Of a DNA stretch of 11,816 nt, positions 1 to 6,943 are shown piece by piece. The notes beneath the pieces were generated by a model that was not told the DNA's origin, did no database searches, and saw only the letters and a list, made by a program, of their open reading frames with translations. The stretch comes from Pseudomonadota bacterium (GTDB taxonomy: Bacteria; Pseudomonadota; Alphaproteobacteria; UBA8366; JADFVY01): assembly GCA_015222795.1 (NCBI GenBank), contig JADFVY010000355.1, positions 1 to 11,816 of the forward strand. The letters run 5' to 3'. The translations under genes and the position numbers were made by a program. Each line of letters opens with the position of its first letter. Position 1 is the stretch's first letter.

Positions 1-1203
1 GCTTCGGGCCTTACCCATCCGATGCAGTTGCTCTCGCCGCCGGACGGCAGCAAGCGTCGCTTCATCGTCGAGCAGATCGGCACCATCAAAATCCTGCAGC
101 CGGATGGTGAGCTCGCGGGCGAGGACTTTCTGAACATCAAACACAAGATCGTCGATCAGTGGGAGTTCTTCGATGAAGAGGGCCTGCTCGGCATGGCCTT
201 CCATCCGGACTTCAAGAAAAACGGCCTGTTCTACGTCGCTTACAGCTCGCCGCTGTTCGGCAACGCCGGCGTCGCCCAGCATCTGTGGTACGCGCATACC
301 AACGTGGTTGCGGAATATCGTGTATCCAAGGACGACCCGAACGTAGCCGACCCGAACTATGAGCGCATCGTGATGGCGACCCATTGGCCGCAGTTCAACC
401 ATAACGGCCACTGGATCGATTTCGGCCCGGACAAGATGCTGTATGTATCGATGGGCGACGGCGGTTACGCCAACGACTGGGGCATCGGCCATAATCCCGA
501 GACCGGCAACGGCCAGGATATGACCGTCACCTTGGGCAAAATCCTGCGCATCGACGTCAATGTAAGCAACGATGGCGGCGACGGTTACAAGATTCCGAAG
601 GACAACCCCTTCGTCGGCAACGACGAAGTGGCCCCGGAAATCTGGGCCTCCGGCTTCCGCAATCCGTGGCGTTGTTCGTTCGACATGGGCGGCAAGAACG
701 AGTTGTTCTGCGGCGACGTCGGCCAGAACAGCTATGAGGAAATTGATATCGTCAAAAAGGGCGGCAACTATGGCTGGCGCGTCAAGGAAGGTACCAAGTG
801 CTTCGACTTCCTGAAGCCGAACGACCACCCGAAATCCTGCAGCGACGATGGCATGATCGACCCGATCATCGAATACAAAAACTGCGGCGCCAAGCCGGAA
901 GGTTGTAAGGGTATCTCGATTACCGGCGGTTATGTCTATCGCGGTTCGAACAAGGCCTGGGACGGCAAGTACTTCTTCGGCGACTGGTCGAAGTCCTTCG
1001 CGGTCAAGGACGGTCAGCTGTTTGTCGGCACCAATAAAGGCGGCAAATGGAGCATGGAAGACGTGAAGATCACGAACATGCCCGACTGGAACGAATATGT
1101 CATGGCCTTCGGCCAGGATGGTGACGGCGAAATCTATATCATGGGCACCAACGTCCGTGGCCCGGTCGGCCAGCAGGATACGATCTACAAGATCGTCCCC
1201 TGA
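1..1203 (+). CDS. PQQ-dependent sugar dehydrogenase (GSDH family), 5'-truncated by window edge
   Basis: This is a soluble quinoprotein of the glucose/sorbosone dehydrogenase beta-propeller family, which oxidises sugars or related alcohols in the periplasm and passes electrons to a cytochrome or quinone. The reading frame is open to base 1, and the residues before the first ATG (position 22) already match the family (a GLTHP-type segment). The true start and signal peptide therefore lie upstream, and the Met at 22 is internal. Family motifs run in order: DGSKRRFIVEQIG near the start, FNHNGHWIDFGPD (candidate catalytic His at visible residues 134/137), SMGDGG, GKILRIDV, ASGFRNPWR (Arg at about 220 and 224), CGDVGQ..EEID, GGNYGW, and a late TGGYVYRG. 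Four Cys between NYGW and TGGYVYRG could form disulfides, which suits an exported protein. A strong terminator follows, and a c-type cytochrome comes next. The family is clear; the substrate cannot be read from sequence. Confidence 0.9.
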   Translation, partial: ASGLTHPMQLLSPPDGSKRRFIVEQIGTIKILQPDGELAGEDFLNIKHKIVDQWEFFDEEGLLGMAFHPDFKKNGLFYVAYSSPLFGNAGVAQHLWYAHTNVVAEYRVSKDDPNVADPNYERIVMATHWPQFNHNGHWIDFGPDKMLYVSMGDGGYANDWGIGHNPETGNGQDMTVTLGKILRIDVNVSNDGGDGYKIPKDNPFVGNDEVAPEIWASGFRNPWRCSFDMGGKNELFCGDVGQNSYEEIDIVKKGGNYGWRVKEGTKCFDFLKPNDHPKSCSDDGMIDPIIEYKNCGAKPEGCKGISITGGYVYRGSNKAWDGKYFFGDWSKSFAVKDGQLFVGTNKGGKWSMEDVKITNMPDWNEYVMAFGQDGDGEIYIMGTNVRGPVGQQDTIYKIVP

Positions 1204-1224
1204 GACTGACAGGTATCGACAAAT

Positions 1225-1253
1225 CCTGTCCGGCTTTATCGCCGGGCAGGTTT
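1225..1253 (+). terminator. Weak hairpin just after the sugar dehydrogenase
   Basis: A 10-bp stem (1225-1234 with 1241-1250, one G-U pair) closes a 6-nt loop 21 nt after the stop codon. Only three T residues follow. Alone it is a poor terminator, but it stands just before a stronger one and may help it or protect the mRNA 3' end. Confidence 0.4.
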
Positions 1254-1265
1254 CGATAAATTCAT

Positions 1266-1309
1266 CCCCGACCCGGCCTGCCAGTTTTGGTGGACGGGTC
1301 GGGGTTTTT
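1266..1309 (+). terminator. Rho-independent terminator after the sugar dehydrogenase
   Basis: CCCCGACCCG (1266-1275) is perfectly complementary to CGGGTCGGGG (1295-1304), giving a 10-bp GC-rich stem. A run of five T follows directly (1305-1309). The 19-nt loop can extend the stem with an inner CCA/TGG pairing. It should end the dehydrogenase transcript, so the downstream cytochrome gene is expected to have its own promoter. Confidence 0.85.
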
Positions 1310-1337
1310 CTTGCCGTTGTCGCAATTGAGCCATGGA

Positions 1338-1366
1338 TTGATCACTTGAACAATTCCACATATGTA
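1338..1366 (+). promoter_or_regulatory. Candidate promoter for the cytochrome c gene
   Basis: TTGATC (1338-1343) and TATGTA (1361-1366) are 17 bp apart in a locally AT-rich stretch between the terminator and the cytochrome gene. An overlapping TATACT (1365-1370) is a better -10 match but has no good -35 at normal spacing and would leave almost no leader. The terminator upstream argues that a promoter must lie here; the exact boxes are a guess. Confidence 0.3.
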
Positions 1367-1379
1367 TACTGTTAAATTT

Positions 1380-1384
1380 AGGAG
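1380..1384 (+). promoter_or_regulatory. Ribosome binding site that decides the cytochrome start
   Basis: AGGAG directly abuts an ATG at 1385, which is too close to serve it. It is 6 nt from an in-frame TTG at 1391, a normal spacing. This favours TTG 1391 as the initiation codon. Confidence 0.6.
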
Positions 1385-1390
1385 ATGACG

Positions 1391-1747
1391 TTGCTCAAAT
1401 ATTCAAGCGCATTGGCCGCTCTGGCGATGATCGGTGTTCTGGCGTCGCCCACTCTGGCCGGCGGAACCGGAGAAGAGCCTCCGAAATTCACGGACGAACT
1501 GCTTAACGACCCCGCCGTGCTCGCCGCGGGTCAGGAAATCTGGGTCGAACAGTGCCAGTTTTGTCATGGAAAGAACGCCTACCCGGGCAAGGCACCGAAA
1601 CTGAAACCGCGCAAATATACCCCTGAATTTGTTTACAAGCGCGTGACCAGGGGCTTTAAGGGCATGCCGGCCTGGGGCGATGTTTATAATCAGGAAGAGA
1701 GAATGGCCGTCACCGCCTGGATTAAAAGCAAGGATTTCAGTAACTGA
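1391..1747 (+). CDS. Small secreted c-type cytochrome (class I, single haem)
   Basis: A periplasmic electron carrier of about 118 residues (120 if the ATG at 1385 is used). It opens with a short basic start and a hydrophobic segment ending TLA|GG, a plausible signal peptidase I site near residues 23-25. One haem-binding CQFCH motif lies near residues 55-59, and a KGMPAWGD segment near 90-97 supplies the axial Met, as in class I cytochromes c (Cytochrome_CBB3/PF13442-like). I chose TTG 1391 because the AGGAG at 1380-1384 has proper spacing only to it; ATG 1385 is the alternative. The upstream neighbour is a PQQ sugar dehydrogenase, a known type of electron donor to such cytochromes, although a terminator separates them. 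eboE begins 38 nt downstream with no terminator between, so co-transcription with the ebo genes is possible. Confidence 0.9.
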   Translation: MLKYSSALAALAMIGVLASPTLAGGTGEEPPKFTDELLNDPAVLAAGQEIWVEQCQFCHGKNAYPGKAPKLKPRKYTPEFVYKRVTRGFKGMPAWGDVYNQEERMAVTAWIKSKDFSN

Positions 1748-1769
1748 TCCTTGCCGCCTGTATTTTCAC

Positions 1770-1779
1770 GGTCCGGACC
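1770..1779. repeat. Perfect 10-bp palindrome over the eboE ribosome-binding region
   Basis: GGTCCGGACC is its own reverse complement and ends 6 nt before the eboE ATG. The only Shine-Dalgarno-like GGA upstream of eboE lies inside it. It may be an operator half-site, or it may be chance in GC-rich DNA. Confidence 0.3.
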
Positions 1780-1785
1780 ATATAG

Positions 1786-2991
1786 ATGAACCTGAATCCG
1801 GAAAACGGCATCCATCTGACTTATTGCTCGAACATCCATCCAGGCGAAACCTGGGCGGATGTGCGGGTGCAGATCGGCGCGCATTTGCCGAAAGTAAAGT
1901 CGCATATATCGCCGGATGAACCGTTCGGCATCGGTTTGCGGCTGTCCGCCGTCGCGGCCGAAAGCCTGTCCGAACCCGCCGCCATGGAAGAGTTCAAATC
2001 CTTCCTGGCCGGTGAGAATCTCTATGTCTTCACCATCAACGGCTTCCCTTACGGCGAATTCCACGGCCGCCCGGTGAAGGAAAACGTCTACCTGCCGGAT
2101 TGGCGGGATGATGAACGGCTGGCCTATTCAAACCGGTTGGCCGACCTGCTGGCGGAGTTGTTGCCGGGCGACCTCGATCTCGAGGGCAGCATCAGCACAG
2201 TCCCCGGCGCCTTCAAACCCGAAATACGGACGGATGCGGATGTCGCGGCGATGGTGGATAATCTGATCCGTCACGCGGCCCATCTGGTGGCGCTGCGCGA
2301 ACGGACCGGCCGCACGGTGACGCTGGAACTGGAACCGGAACCCTGCTGTTTTATCGAGACCATCGACGAAGCGGTCGATTTCTTCGGGAACCATCTGTTT
2401 TCGGCCGACGCCATCGCCAGCATGGCCGACAGGACGGGCCTGTCCGGCGCGGCCGCCGAAGCGGCGTTGCGCCGCCATCTGGGCGTCTGTCTGGACCTCT
2501 GCCATGCGGCGGTGGAATACGAAGACCCGGAACAGGCGCTGGAAAGCCTGGCGAGGGCCGGCATCCGGATCGGCAAGATGCAGATCAGCGCCGGGCTCAG
2601 GTTCGCGGCGGTGGACGAATCCACGATCGAACTGCTGCGGCCCTTCAACGACGCGGTTTATCTGCACCAGGTGGTGGAGCGCAACAGCGCCGGTCTGGCC
2701 CGCTATGTCGATCTGCCCGAGGCCATCGCGGCCGTGGAAAAAAATAATGGTGATAGAGAGTGGCGGGTTCATTTCCATGTACCCATATTCCTGGATAATC
2801 TCGGCCAATTCTCGACCACGCAAGACTTCATTCGCGAAATGCTGGCCCGACAGCGGGCCGCGCCGTTCACGCCGCATCTCGAGGTCGAGACCTACACCTG
2901 GGACGTACTGCCGCCGGACTATCGCAATGTCGATGTGGACTCGGCGATCGTGCGCGAGCTGCAATGGGTCCGCGATCAGTTGGGCCAATGA
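1786..2991 (+). CDS. eboE: EboE, xylose-isomerase/AP-endonuclease-2-like TIM-barrel protein of the ebo cluster
   Basis: This 401-residue protein resembles EboE, a TIM-barrel member of the sugar-phosphate isomerase/AP endonuclease 2 superfamily found in ebo metabolite-traffic clusters. Its exact reaction is unknown. The start HLTYCSNIHPGETW and the segments NGFPYGEFHG, LELEPEP (Glu181, 183, 185), VCLDLCH (Asp237, His240), KMQISAGL, WRVHFHVP (His329, His331) and EVETYTW (Glu366, Glu368) are typical. The acidic and His residues at strand ends are the expected divalent-metal ligands. There is no signal peptide, so it is cytoplasmic. The ATG at 1786 has no strong ribosome-binding site; a GGA within a palindrome (1770-1779) is the only candidate. 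It lies 38 nt after the cytochrome gene and 19 nt before eboA, so at least eboE-eboA-eboB form one unit. The family call rests on recalled resemblance plus the two neighbouring ebo genes. Confidence 0.85.
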   Translation: MNLNPENGIHLTYCSNIHPGETWADVRVQIGAHLPKVKSHISPDEPFGIGLRLSAVAAESLSEPAAMEEFKSFLAGENLYVFTINGFPYGEFHGRPVKENVYLPDWRDDERLAYSNRLADLLAELLPGDLDLEGSISTVPGAFKPEIRTDADVAAMVDNLIRHAAHLVALRERTGRTVTLELEPEPCCFIETIDEAVDFFGNHLFSADAIASMADRTGLSGAAAEAALRRHLGVCLDLCHAAVEYEDPEQALESLARAGIRIGKMQISAGLRFAAVDESTIELLRPFNDAVYLHQVVERNSAGLARYVDLPEAIAAVEKNNGDREWRVHFHVPIFLDNLGQFSTTQDFIREMLARQRAAPFTPHLEVETYTWDVLPPDYRNVDVDSAIVRELQWVRDQLGQ

Positions 2992-3010
2992 AAAGGAAAC
3001 GTGACAGGTA

Positions 3011-3892
3011 ATGGGCTCGCAACGGAATAAGTACCTGGAACTGCTGCATGGCTGGCTGGCCCGCCAACTGGACGCCGCCGCGCTGGCCTGGCTCGACGAG
3101 CAGTTGGGCAAGGCCGATGGGGCGGACCGCGACCTTTACCTCGCCGTCGGTCTGGCGCCGCGCAAGCTCGGCAAGGCGGATCTGATACTCTGCGCGGACG
3201 ATCTGGCGGCGGCCGACGCCGCGCGGCCCGGCTGGAACCCGGCGGGCTGGAGCGTCGATCAGGCGGCGCGCATCGCCCTGCTGCTGGCCGCCGCGCGCGA
3301 CGAAGGCGGGTTCCCCGCGAAACTGGAACGGCTCTGCAATACCGCTGATGTACGCGAACTGATCGCCTTCTATCAGGGACTGCCACTTTATCCGAACCAG
3401 AAGGCTTACGTGGCGCGGGCCGGCGAGGGCGCGCGGACCAACATGAAGGCGGTGTTCGAGGCCGTCGCCCACCACAATCCCTATCCGGCCGAACAGTTCG
3501 ACGAACATAGCTGGAATCAGCTTGTGCTGAAGGCGGTTTTCGTCGGCGGCGCGCTGAACCCGATCCATGATTTCGACCGTCGCCGCAATGAAGATCTCGC
3601 CCGCACACTGGTCGATTACGCCCATGAACGCTGGGCCGCCAGCCGCGTCATCACGCCGGAGCTATGGCGCGCCGTCGGGCCCTTTATCGACGAGCCCATG
3701 CTGGGCGACATGAAGCGCGTGGCGACAAGCGACGACCCGGTCGAACGCCAGGCCGCGGTGCTGGCCCTGCGCGAAAGCGGCACGCCGGGAGCGACCGTCC
3801 TGATCAATTTATCGCCGGATATTGTTTCAGAGGTTGAAGCCGGGCGCGTTTCTTGGGAAACTGTCGCCGAGGAATGCAAAAAACCACAATAA
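3011..3892 (+). CDS. eboA: EboA domain-containing protein
   Basis: A 293-residue cytoplasmic protein with no membrane segment or signal peptide. It matches my recollection of EboA, an all-helical protein of unknown biochemistry that heads the usual ebo cluster. The features that suggest this are an N-terminal LLHGWLARQLD..ALAWLDEQL segment, LYLAVGLAPRKLGK near residues 45-55, and a central NMKAVFEAVAHHNPYPAEQFDE..WNQLVLKAVFVG..LNPI block. HERWAASR.I.PELWR follows in the C-terminal third. No catalytic motif is evident. The start at 3011 follows an AAAGGA at about 2992-2997 (long spacing) and an AGG at 3006-3008, so the binding site is not ideal. It sits 19 nt after eboE and 26 nt before eboB. 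The last 60 codons are somewhat richer in A and T than the rest. Its presence with eboE and eboB supports the ebo assignment of all three. Confidence 0.85.
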   Translation: MGSQRNKYLELLHGWLARQLDAAALAWLDEQLGKADGADRDLYLAVGLAPRKLGKADLILCADDLAAADAARPGWNPAGWSVDQAARIALLLAAARDEGGFPAKLERLCNTADVRELIAFYQGLPLYPNQKAYVARAGEGARTNMKAVFEAVAHHNPYPAEQFDEHSWNQLVLKAVFVGGALNPIHDFDRRRNEDLARTLVDYAHERWAASRVITPELWRAVGPFIDEPMLGDMKRVATSDDPVERQAAVLALRESGTPGATVLINLSPDIVSEVEAGRVSWETVAEECKKPQ

Positions 3893-3904
3893 AAATAACG
3901 TTTT

Positions 3905-3909
3905 AGGAG
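3905..3909 (+). promoter_or_regulatory. Strong ribosome binding site of eboB
   Basis: AGGAG lies 9 nt before the eboB ATG in a short AT-rich spacer. It is the best ribosome-binding site in the ebo block and fixes the start at 3919. Confidence 0.7.
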
Positions 3910-3918
3910 TGAGACAAG

Positions 3919-4833
3919 ATGAATGTCATCGACCCGCACATCCATATGAGCGCCCGCACGACGGACGATTACGAGGCCATGGCGGCGGCCGGTGTCGTCG
4001 CGGTGATCGAGCCCGCCTTCTGGCTGGGCCAGCCGCGCACCAATGTCGGCAGCTTCATTGATTACTACTCCTCGCTGATCGGGTGGGAGCGGTTCCGCGC
4101 CGCCCAGTTCGGCATTGCCCATTACTGCACCATCGGCCTGAACAGCAAGGAAGCCAACAACGAGGCGCTGGCCGAGGAAGTGATGGAAATTCTGCCCCGC
4201 TTCCTGACCAAGGAAGGCGTGGTTGCGATCGGCGAGATCGGCTACGACGAGCAATCGCCGCTGGAGGATAAATATTTCCGCGCACAGCTGGACCTGGCCC
4301 GCGAGCTGGAAATGCTGGTCATGATCCACACGCCCCACCGCGACAAGAAGAAGGGCACCACGCGTTCCATGGATGTCGCGCTGGAACATGGGCTGGAGCC
4401 GCACCGCGTCGTGATCGACCATAATAACGAGGAAACCGTCCGCGAGGTTCTGGACCGCGGTTTCTGGTCCGCCTTCACAATCTATCCCAAGACCAAGATG
4501 GGCAACGAGCGCATGGTCGAGGTCGTGCGTCAATACGGATCGGAACGCATCATCGTCGATTCCAGCGCGGACTGGGGCGTGTCGGACCCGATGGCCGTGC
4601 CCAAGGTGGCGAACCTGATGGCCCAGCGCGGCATCCCCGAGCATGACATCCATATGAGCTGCTATCAAAACGCGCTCGACGCCTATGGCCAGAGCGGCCA
4701 GTTCAACGAATCCGACTGGCTTACCCCGGCGGCGATCGATCAGCGCACCCTGTTCGAGGGCAATTCGGTCCTGCGCGGTCAGGCCCCGCGCGTCGACGAG
4801 GAGGAAGCGGCCGAGGACATGGCCGTCGGCTAA
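3919..4833 (+). CDS. eboB: EboB, TatD-like metal-dependent hydrolase of the ebo cluster
   Basis: A 304-residue TIM-barrel amidohydrolase-type enzyme of the TatD-related group, matching EboB of ebo clusters. The metal site is readable: PHIH at the N-terminus (His7, His9), GEIGYDE (Glu106), MIHTPHR (His137), VIDHNNEE (His168), and IVDSSADWG (Asp214, Asp218). These are the ligands expected of a two-metal hydrolase. The substrate is unknown; ebo proteins are linked genetically to moving small metabolites towards the periplasm, and this protein has no export signal. A strong AGGAG at 3905-3909 sets the start. It lies 26 nt after eboA and 20 nt before an FAD oxidoreductase, with no terminator at either junction, so all are probably in one transcript. 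The acidic C-terminal tail (EEEAAED) is likely disordered. A generic TatD nuclease is the alternative, but the neighbours argue for EboB. Confidence 0.88.
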   Translation: MNVIDPHIHMSARTTDDYEAMAAAGVVAVIEPAFWLGQPRTNVGSFIDYYSSLIGWERFRAAQFGIAHYCTIGLNSKEANNEALAEEVMEILPRFLTKEGVVAIGEIGYDEQSPLEDKYFRAQLDLARELEMLVMIHTPHRDKKKGTTRSMDVALEHGLEPHRVVIDHNNEETVREVLDRGFWSAFTIYPKTKMGNERMVEVVRQYGSERIIVDSSADWGVSDPMAVPKVANLMAQRGIPEHDIHMSCYQNALDAYGQSGQFNESDWLTPAAIDQRTLFEGNSVLRGQAPRVDEEEAAEDMAVG

Positions 4834-4853
4834 TCGAACCTGGGCGCGAGCCA

Positions 4854-6197
4854 GTGTCCGTTCGCGCCCATGACGGGACGCCCTTCGACATTAATGTCTC
4901 TATCGCCATCGTGGGCGGCGGCGCCTGCGGGCTGACCGCCGCCCTGGCGGCGCGCGATACCGGCCGGGACATCATGCTGTTCGAGCGCGACCGCGCGCCG
5001 GGCGGCTCCACCGCCATGTCATCGGGGATGATTCCGGCCTGCGGCACGCGGTTGCAGCGTGAGGCCGGCATCGATGACGATACCCCCGAACGCATGGCCG
5101 CCGATATCCAGGCACGGGCGCGCGGCGCGGCCGACCCGGAGCTTCTAGACCTTATGTGCCGGGAATCCGGGCCCGCCATCGACTGGCTGATGGAACGCCA
5201 CGGCCTTGATCTGGAACTGGTGGCTGGGCCGCCCCATCCGGGCCATGGCCGCCAGCGCACCCATGCCCCGCCCGCCCTGGACGGCAAGGATCTGGTCGCC
5301 GGTCTGGCCGCGGCCGCGCAACGCGCCGGGGTGGATATCGTCCTGGGCGCCAGGGTCACTGAATTGATAACCGATAATAGCGATCGCCGGCGCATCGCGG
5401 GGTTTATCGTGGAACGGCCCGGCGGCAAAACCGAACGAGTCGGCTGCGCGGCGCTGATCTTCGCCAACAGCGGCTTCGGCGGCAATCCGGACCTTGTTCG
5501 CCGCCATATCCCCGCCATCGCCGATGGCGCCTATTTCGGCCATGAGGGCAACAAGGGCGATTCCATCCTGTGGGGCGCGAAACTGGGCGCCGAGCTTCGC
5601 CATATGGGCGCCTGGCAAGGCCATGGCGCGATCGCGGTTCCGCATGGCGCCCTGGTTTCCTGGGCCCTGATGTCGGGCGGCGGCATCCTGATCAATCGCG
5701 ATGGAGACCGCTTCGCCGACGAAGCCCGCGGGTCATCCGACCTCGCGCCCGATGTCGTGGCGCAACCCGGCGGCTTTGCCTGGGCGGTATTCGACACCCG
5801 CTTGCACGAATTGGCAATGCGGTTTCCCGACTACCGGCAACTAGAAGAGCTTGGCGCGGTTCGGACGGGCGACGATGCGGCGGATCTGGCGCGGGCCCAT
5901 GGCGTTCCGACCGGAGCCCTGTCGGCGACACTGGCGGAAACTGGCCTGCAGCCGCCCTATTGCGCGATCAGGGTGACCGGCGGGTTACTGCATACACAGG
6001 GCGGGCTGGCGGTGGACGACAAGGCCCGGGTAATCGATCCGGCGGGCAAGCCATTTCCGAATCTCTTCGCCGGGGGCGGCGCGGCCTGCGGCGTTTCGGG
6101 CCCGGCCCATTGGGGCTATCTGTCGGGCAATGGATTGCTGAGCGCGGTTACGCTGGGCCGCATCGCCGGCCGGGAAGCCGCCGGGATCACTCAGTAG
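4854..6197 (+). CDS. FAD-dependent oxidoreductase, fumarate reductase/FAD_binding_2 type
   Basis: A 447-residue flavoprotein of the FAD_binding_2 family (fumarate reductase, tricarballylate dehydrogenase and ketosteroid dehydrogenase relatives). The N-terminal dinucleotide fold shows IVGGGACGL (Gly21, 23, 26) with an acidic FERD (Glu44) that should bind the FAD ribose. GGSTAMSSG follows. Near the C-terminus HTQGGLAVD (His380, GG383-384) and NLFAGGGAACG..G..GYLSGNGL are typical of the substrate and FAD domains. No twin-arginine signal or extra haem/FMN domain is present, so it is probably cytoplasmic. The GTG at 4854 is chosen as the only start that keeps the whole dinucleotide fold; its binding site is weak. 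It begins 20 nt after eboB and probably shares its transcript. Substrate and direction (reduction of a C=C bond or dehydrogenation) are unknown. Its stop overlaps the SDR gene by 7 bp, tail to tail. Confidence 0.85.
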   Translation: MSVRAHDGTPFDINVSIAIVGGGACGLTAALAARDTGRDIMLFERDRAPGGSTAMSSGMIPACGTRLQREAGIDDDTPERMAADIQARARGAADPELLDLMCRESGPAIDWLMERHGLDLELVAGPPHPGHGRQRTHAPPALDGKDLVAGLAAAAQRAGVDIVLGARVTELITDNSDRRRIAGFIVERPGGKTERVGCAALIFANSGFGGNPDLVRRHIPAIADGAYFGHEGNKGDSILWGAKLGAELRHMGAWQGHGAIAVPHGALVSWALMSGGGILINRDGDRFADEARGSSDLAPDVVAQPGGFAWAVFDTRLHELAMRFPDYRQLEELGAVRTGDDAADLARAHGVPTGALSATLAETGLQPPYCAIRVTGGLLHTQGGLAVDDKARVIDPAGKPFPNLFAGGGAACGVSGPAHWGYLSGNGLLSAVTLGRIAGREAAGITQ

Positions 6198-6943
6198 ACC
6201 GCGCGGCCGCCGGAGCTGTCGAACACCGCGCCGCTTGCGAATGAATTTTCCTCCGAGGCCAGCCAGCAGATCAGCGAGGCGGTTTCTTCCGCCTTGCCCA
6301 GCCGCCCGATCGGCATTTTCGACAGCACGAAATCCAGATAGGGGCCCTTCACGTCATCCAGCAAGGGCGTGTCGATGCCCGAAGGGGCGACGCAGTTTAC
6401 CATGACGTTGGACTTGGCCAGTTCCTTGCCGACGGCCTTGGTATAGCCGATGGCGCCCGCCTTGGCCGCGCTGTAGGCGGAATTGTTCGGCGCGCCTTCC
6501 AGCCCCGCGATAGACGACACTACCACGATGCGCCCGTAGTCGCGCTCCAGCATATGCGGGATAGCCGCCTTGCAGGCATAAAACACGCTGGTCAAATCGA
6601 TGCGGATCAGCCGGTCCCAATCCTCCAGCGAGGTCTCCCAGGCCGGTTTGATGACACCGGCAATGCCGGCATTGGCGATCATGGCGTCAAGTCTGCCGAA
6701 CCGGGCCATGGTGTCGCCCGCCGCGCGCTCCACCGCGTCCCAGTCGCCAGCATCACAGACCAGACCCTGCACGTCGCCCTTGGCGGACAGGGTAGTGACG
6801 GCTTGGTCAAGCGCCGCTTCGTCGAGATCCCAGATACTGACCGCAGCGCCGGAATCCAGCAAGCGTTCCGCGCAGGCATACCCGATGCCCTTGGCCCCGC
6901 CGGTGACGATCGCAGTGCGACCATCGAAATCATACTTGTGCAT
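6191..6943 (-). CDS. Short-chain dehydrogenase/reductase (classical SDR, FabG-like)
   Basis: A 250-residue classical SDR that oxidises or reduces an alcohol/ketone pair. Seen motifs are TGGAKGIG (14-21) for the dinucleotide, Asp39 after the second strand (favouring NAD(H) over NADP(H)), NAG (91-93), catalytic Ser144, and YSAAK with Tyr157 and Lys161. The position usually holding the tetrad Asn is Asp116 (RIDLTSVF), a substitution I recall in some SDRs. The frame is open to 7201, but family alignment begins at the MHKYDFDGRTAIVTGG start at 6943. An AGAAGG (6954-6959, - strand) lies 10 nt upstream of it. It converges with the FAD oxidoreductase, overlapping by 7 bp, and diverges from the YbjN-type gene across a 158-bp spacer. 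The substrate cannot be named: FabG-like annotation is generic, and no fatty-acid genes are nearby. Confidence 0.88.
   Translation of the reverse strand: MHKYDFDGRTAIVTGGAKGIGYACAERLLDSGAAVSIWDLDEAALDQAVTTLSAKGDVQGLVCDAGDWDAVERAAGDTMARFGRLDAMIANAGIAGVIKPAWETSLEDWDRLIRIDLTSVFYACKAAIPHMLERDYGRIVVVSSIAGLEGAPNNSAYSAAKAGAIGYTKAVGKELAKSNVMVNCVAPSGIDTPLLDDVKGPYLDFVLSKMPIGRLGKAEETASLICWLASEENSFASGAVFDSSGGRAVY

Noticed and set aside
1362..1388. Eight-codon leader peptide just before the cytochrome gene
   Set aside because: It has no ribosome-binding site, lies over the putative -10 region, and its TGA overlap with ATG 1385 is easily chance.
2128..4668. Long - strand open frames opposite eboE, eboA and eboB
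   Set aside because: They are GC-driven shadows of the + strand genes, which have clear motifs and ribosome-binding sites. The antisense frames have none.
4854..6197. Flavoprotein read as a urocanate reductase because hut genes are nearby
   Set aside because: It is on the opposite strand, separated by three genes, and lacks the extra FMN domain of characterised urocanate reductases. Placement after eboB is the only real context.
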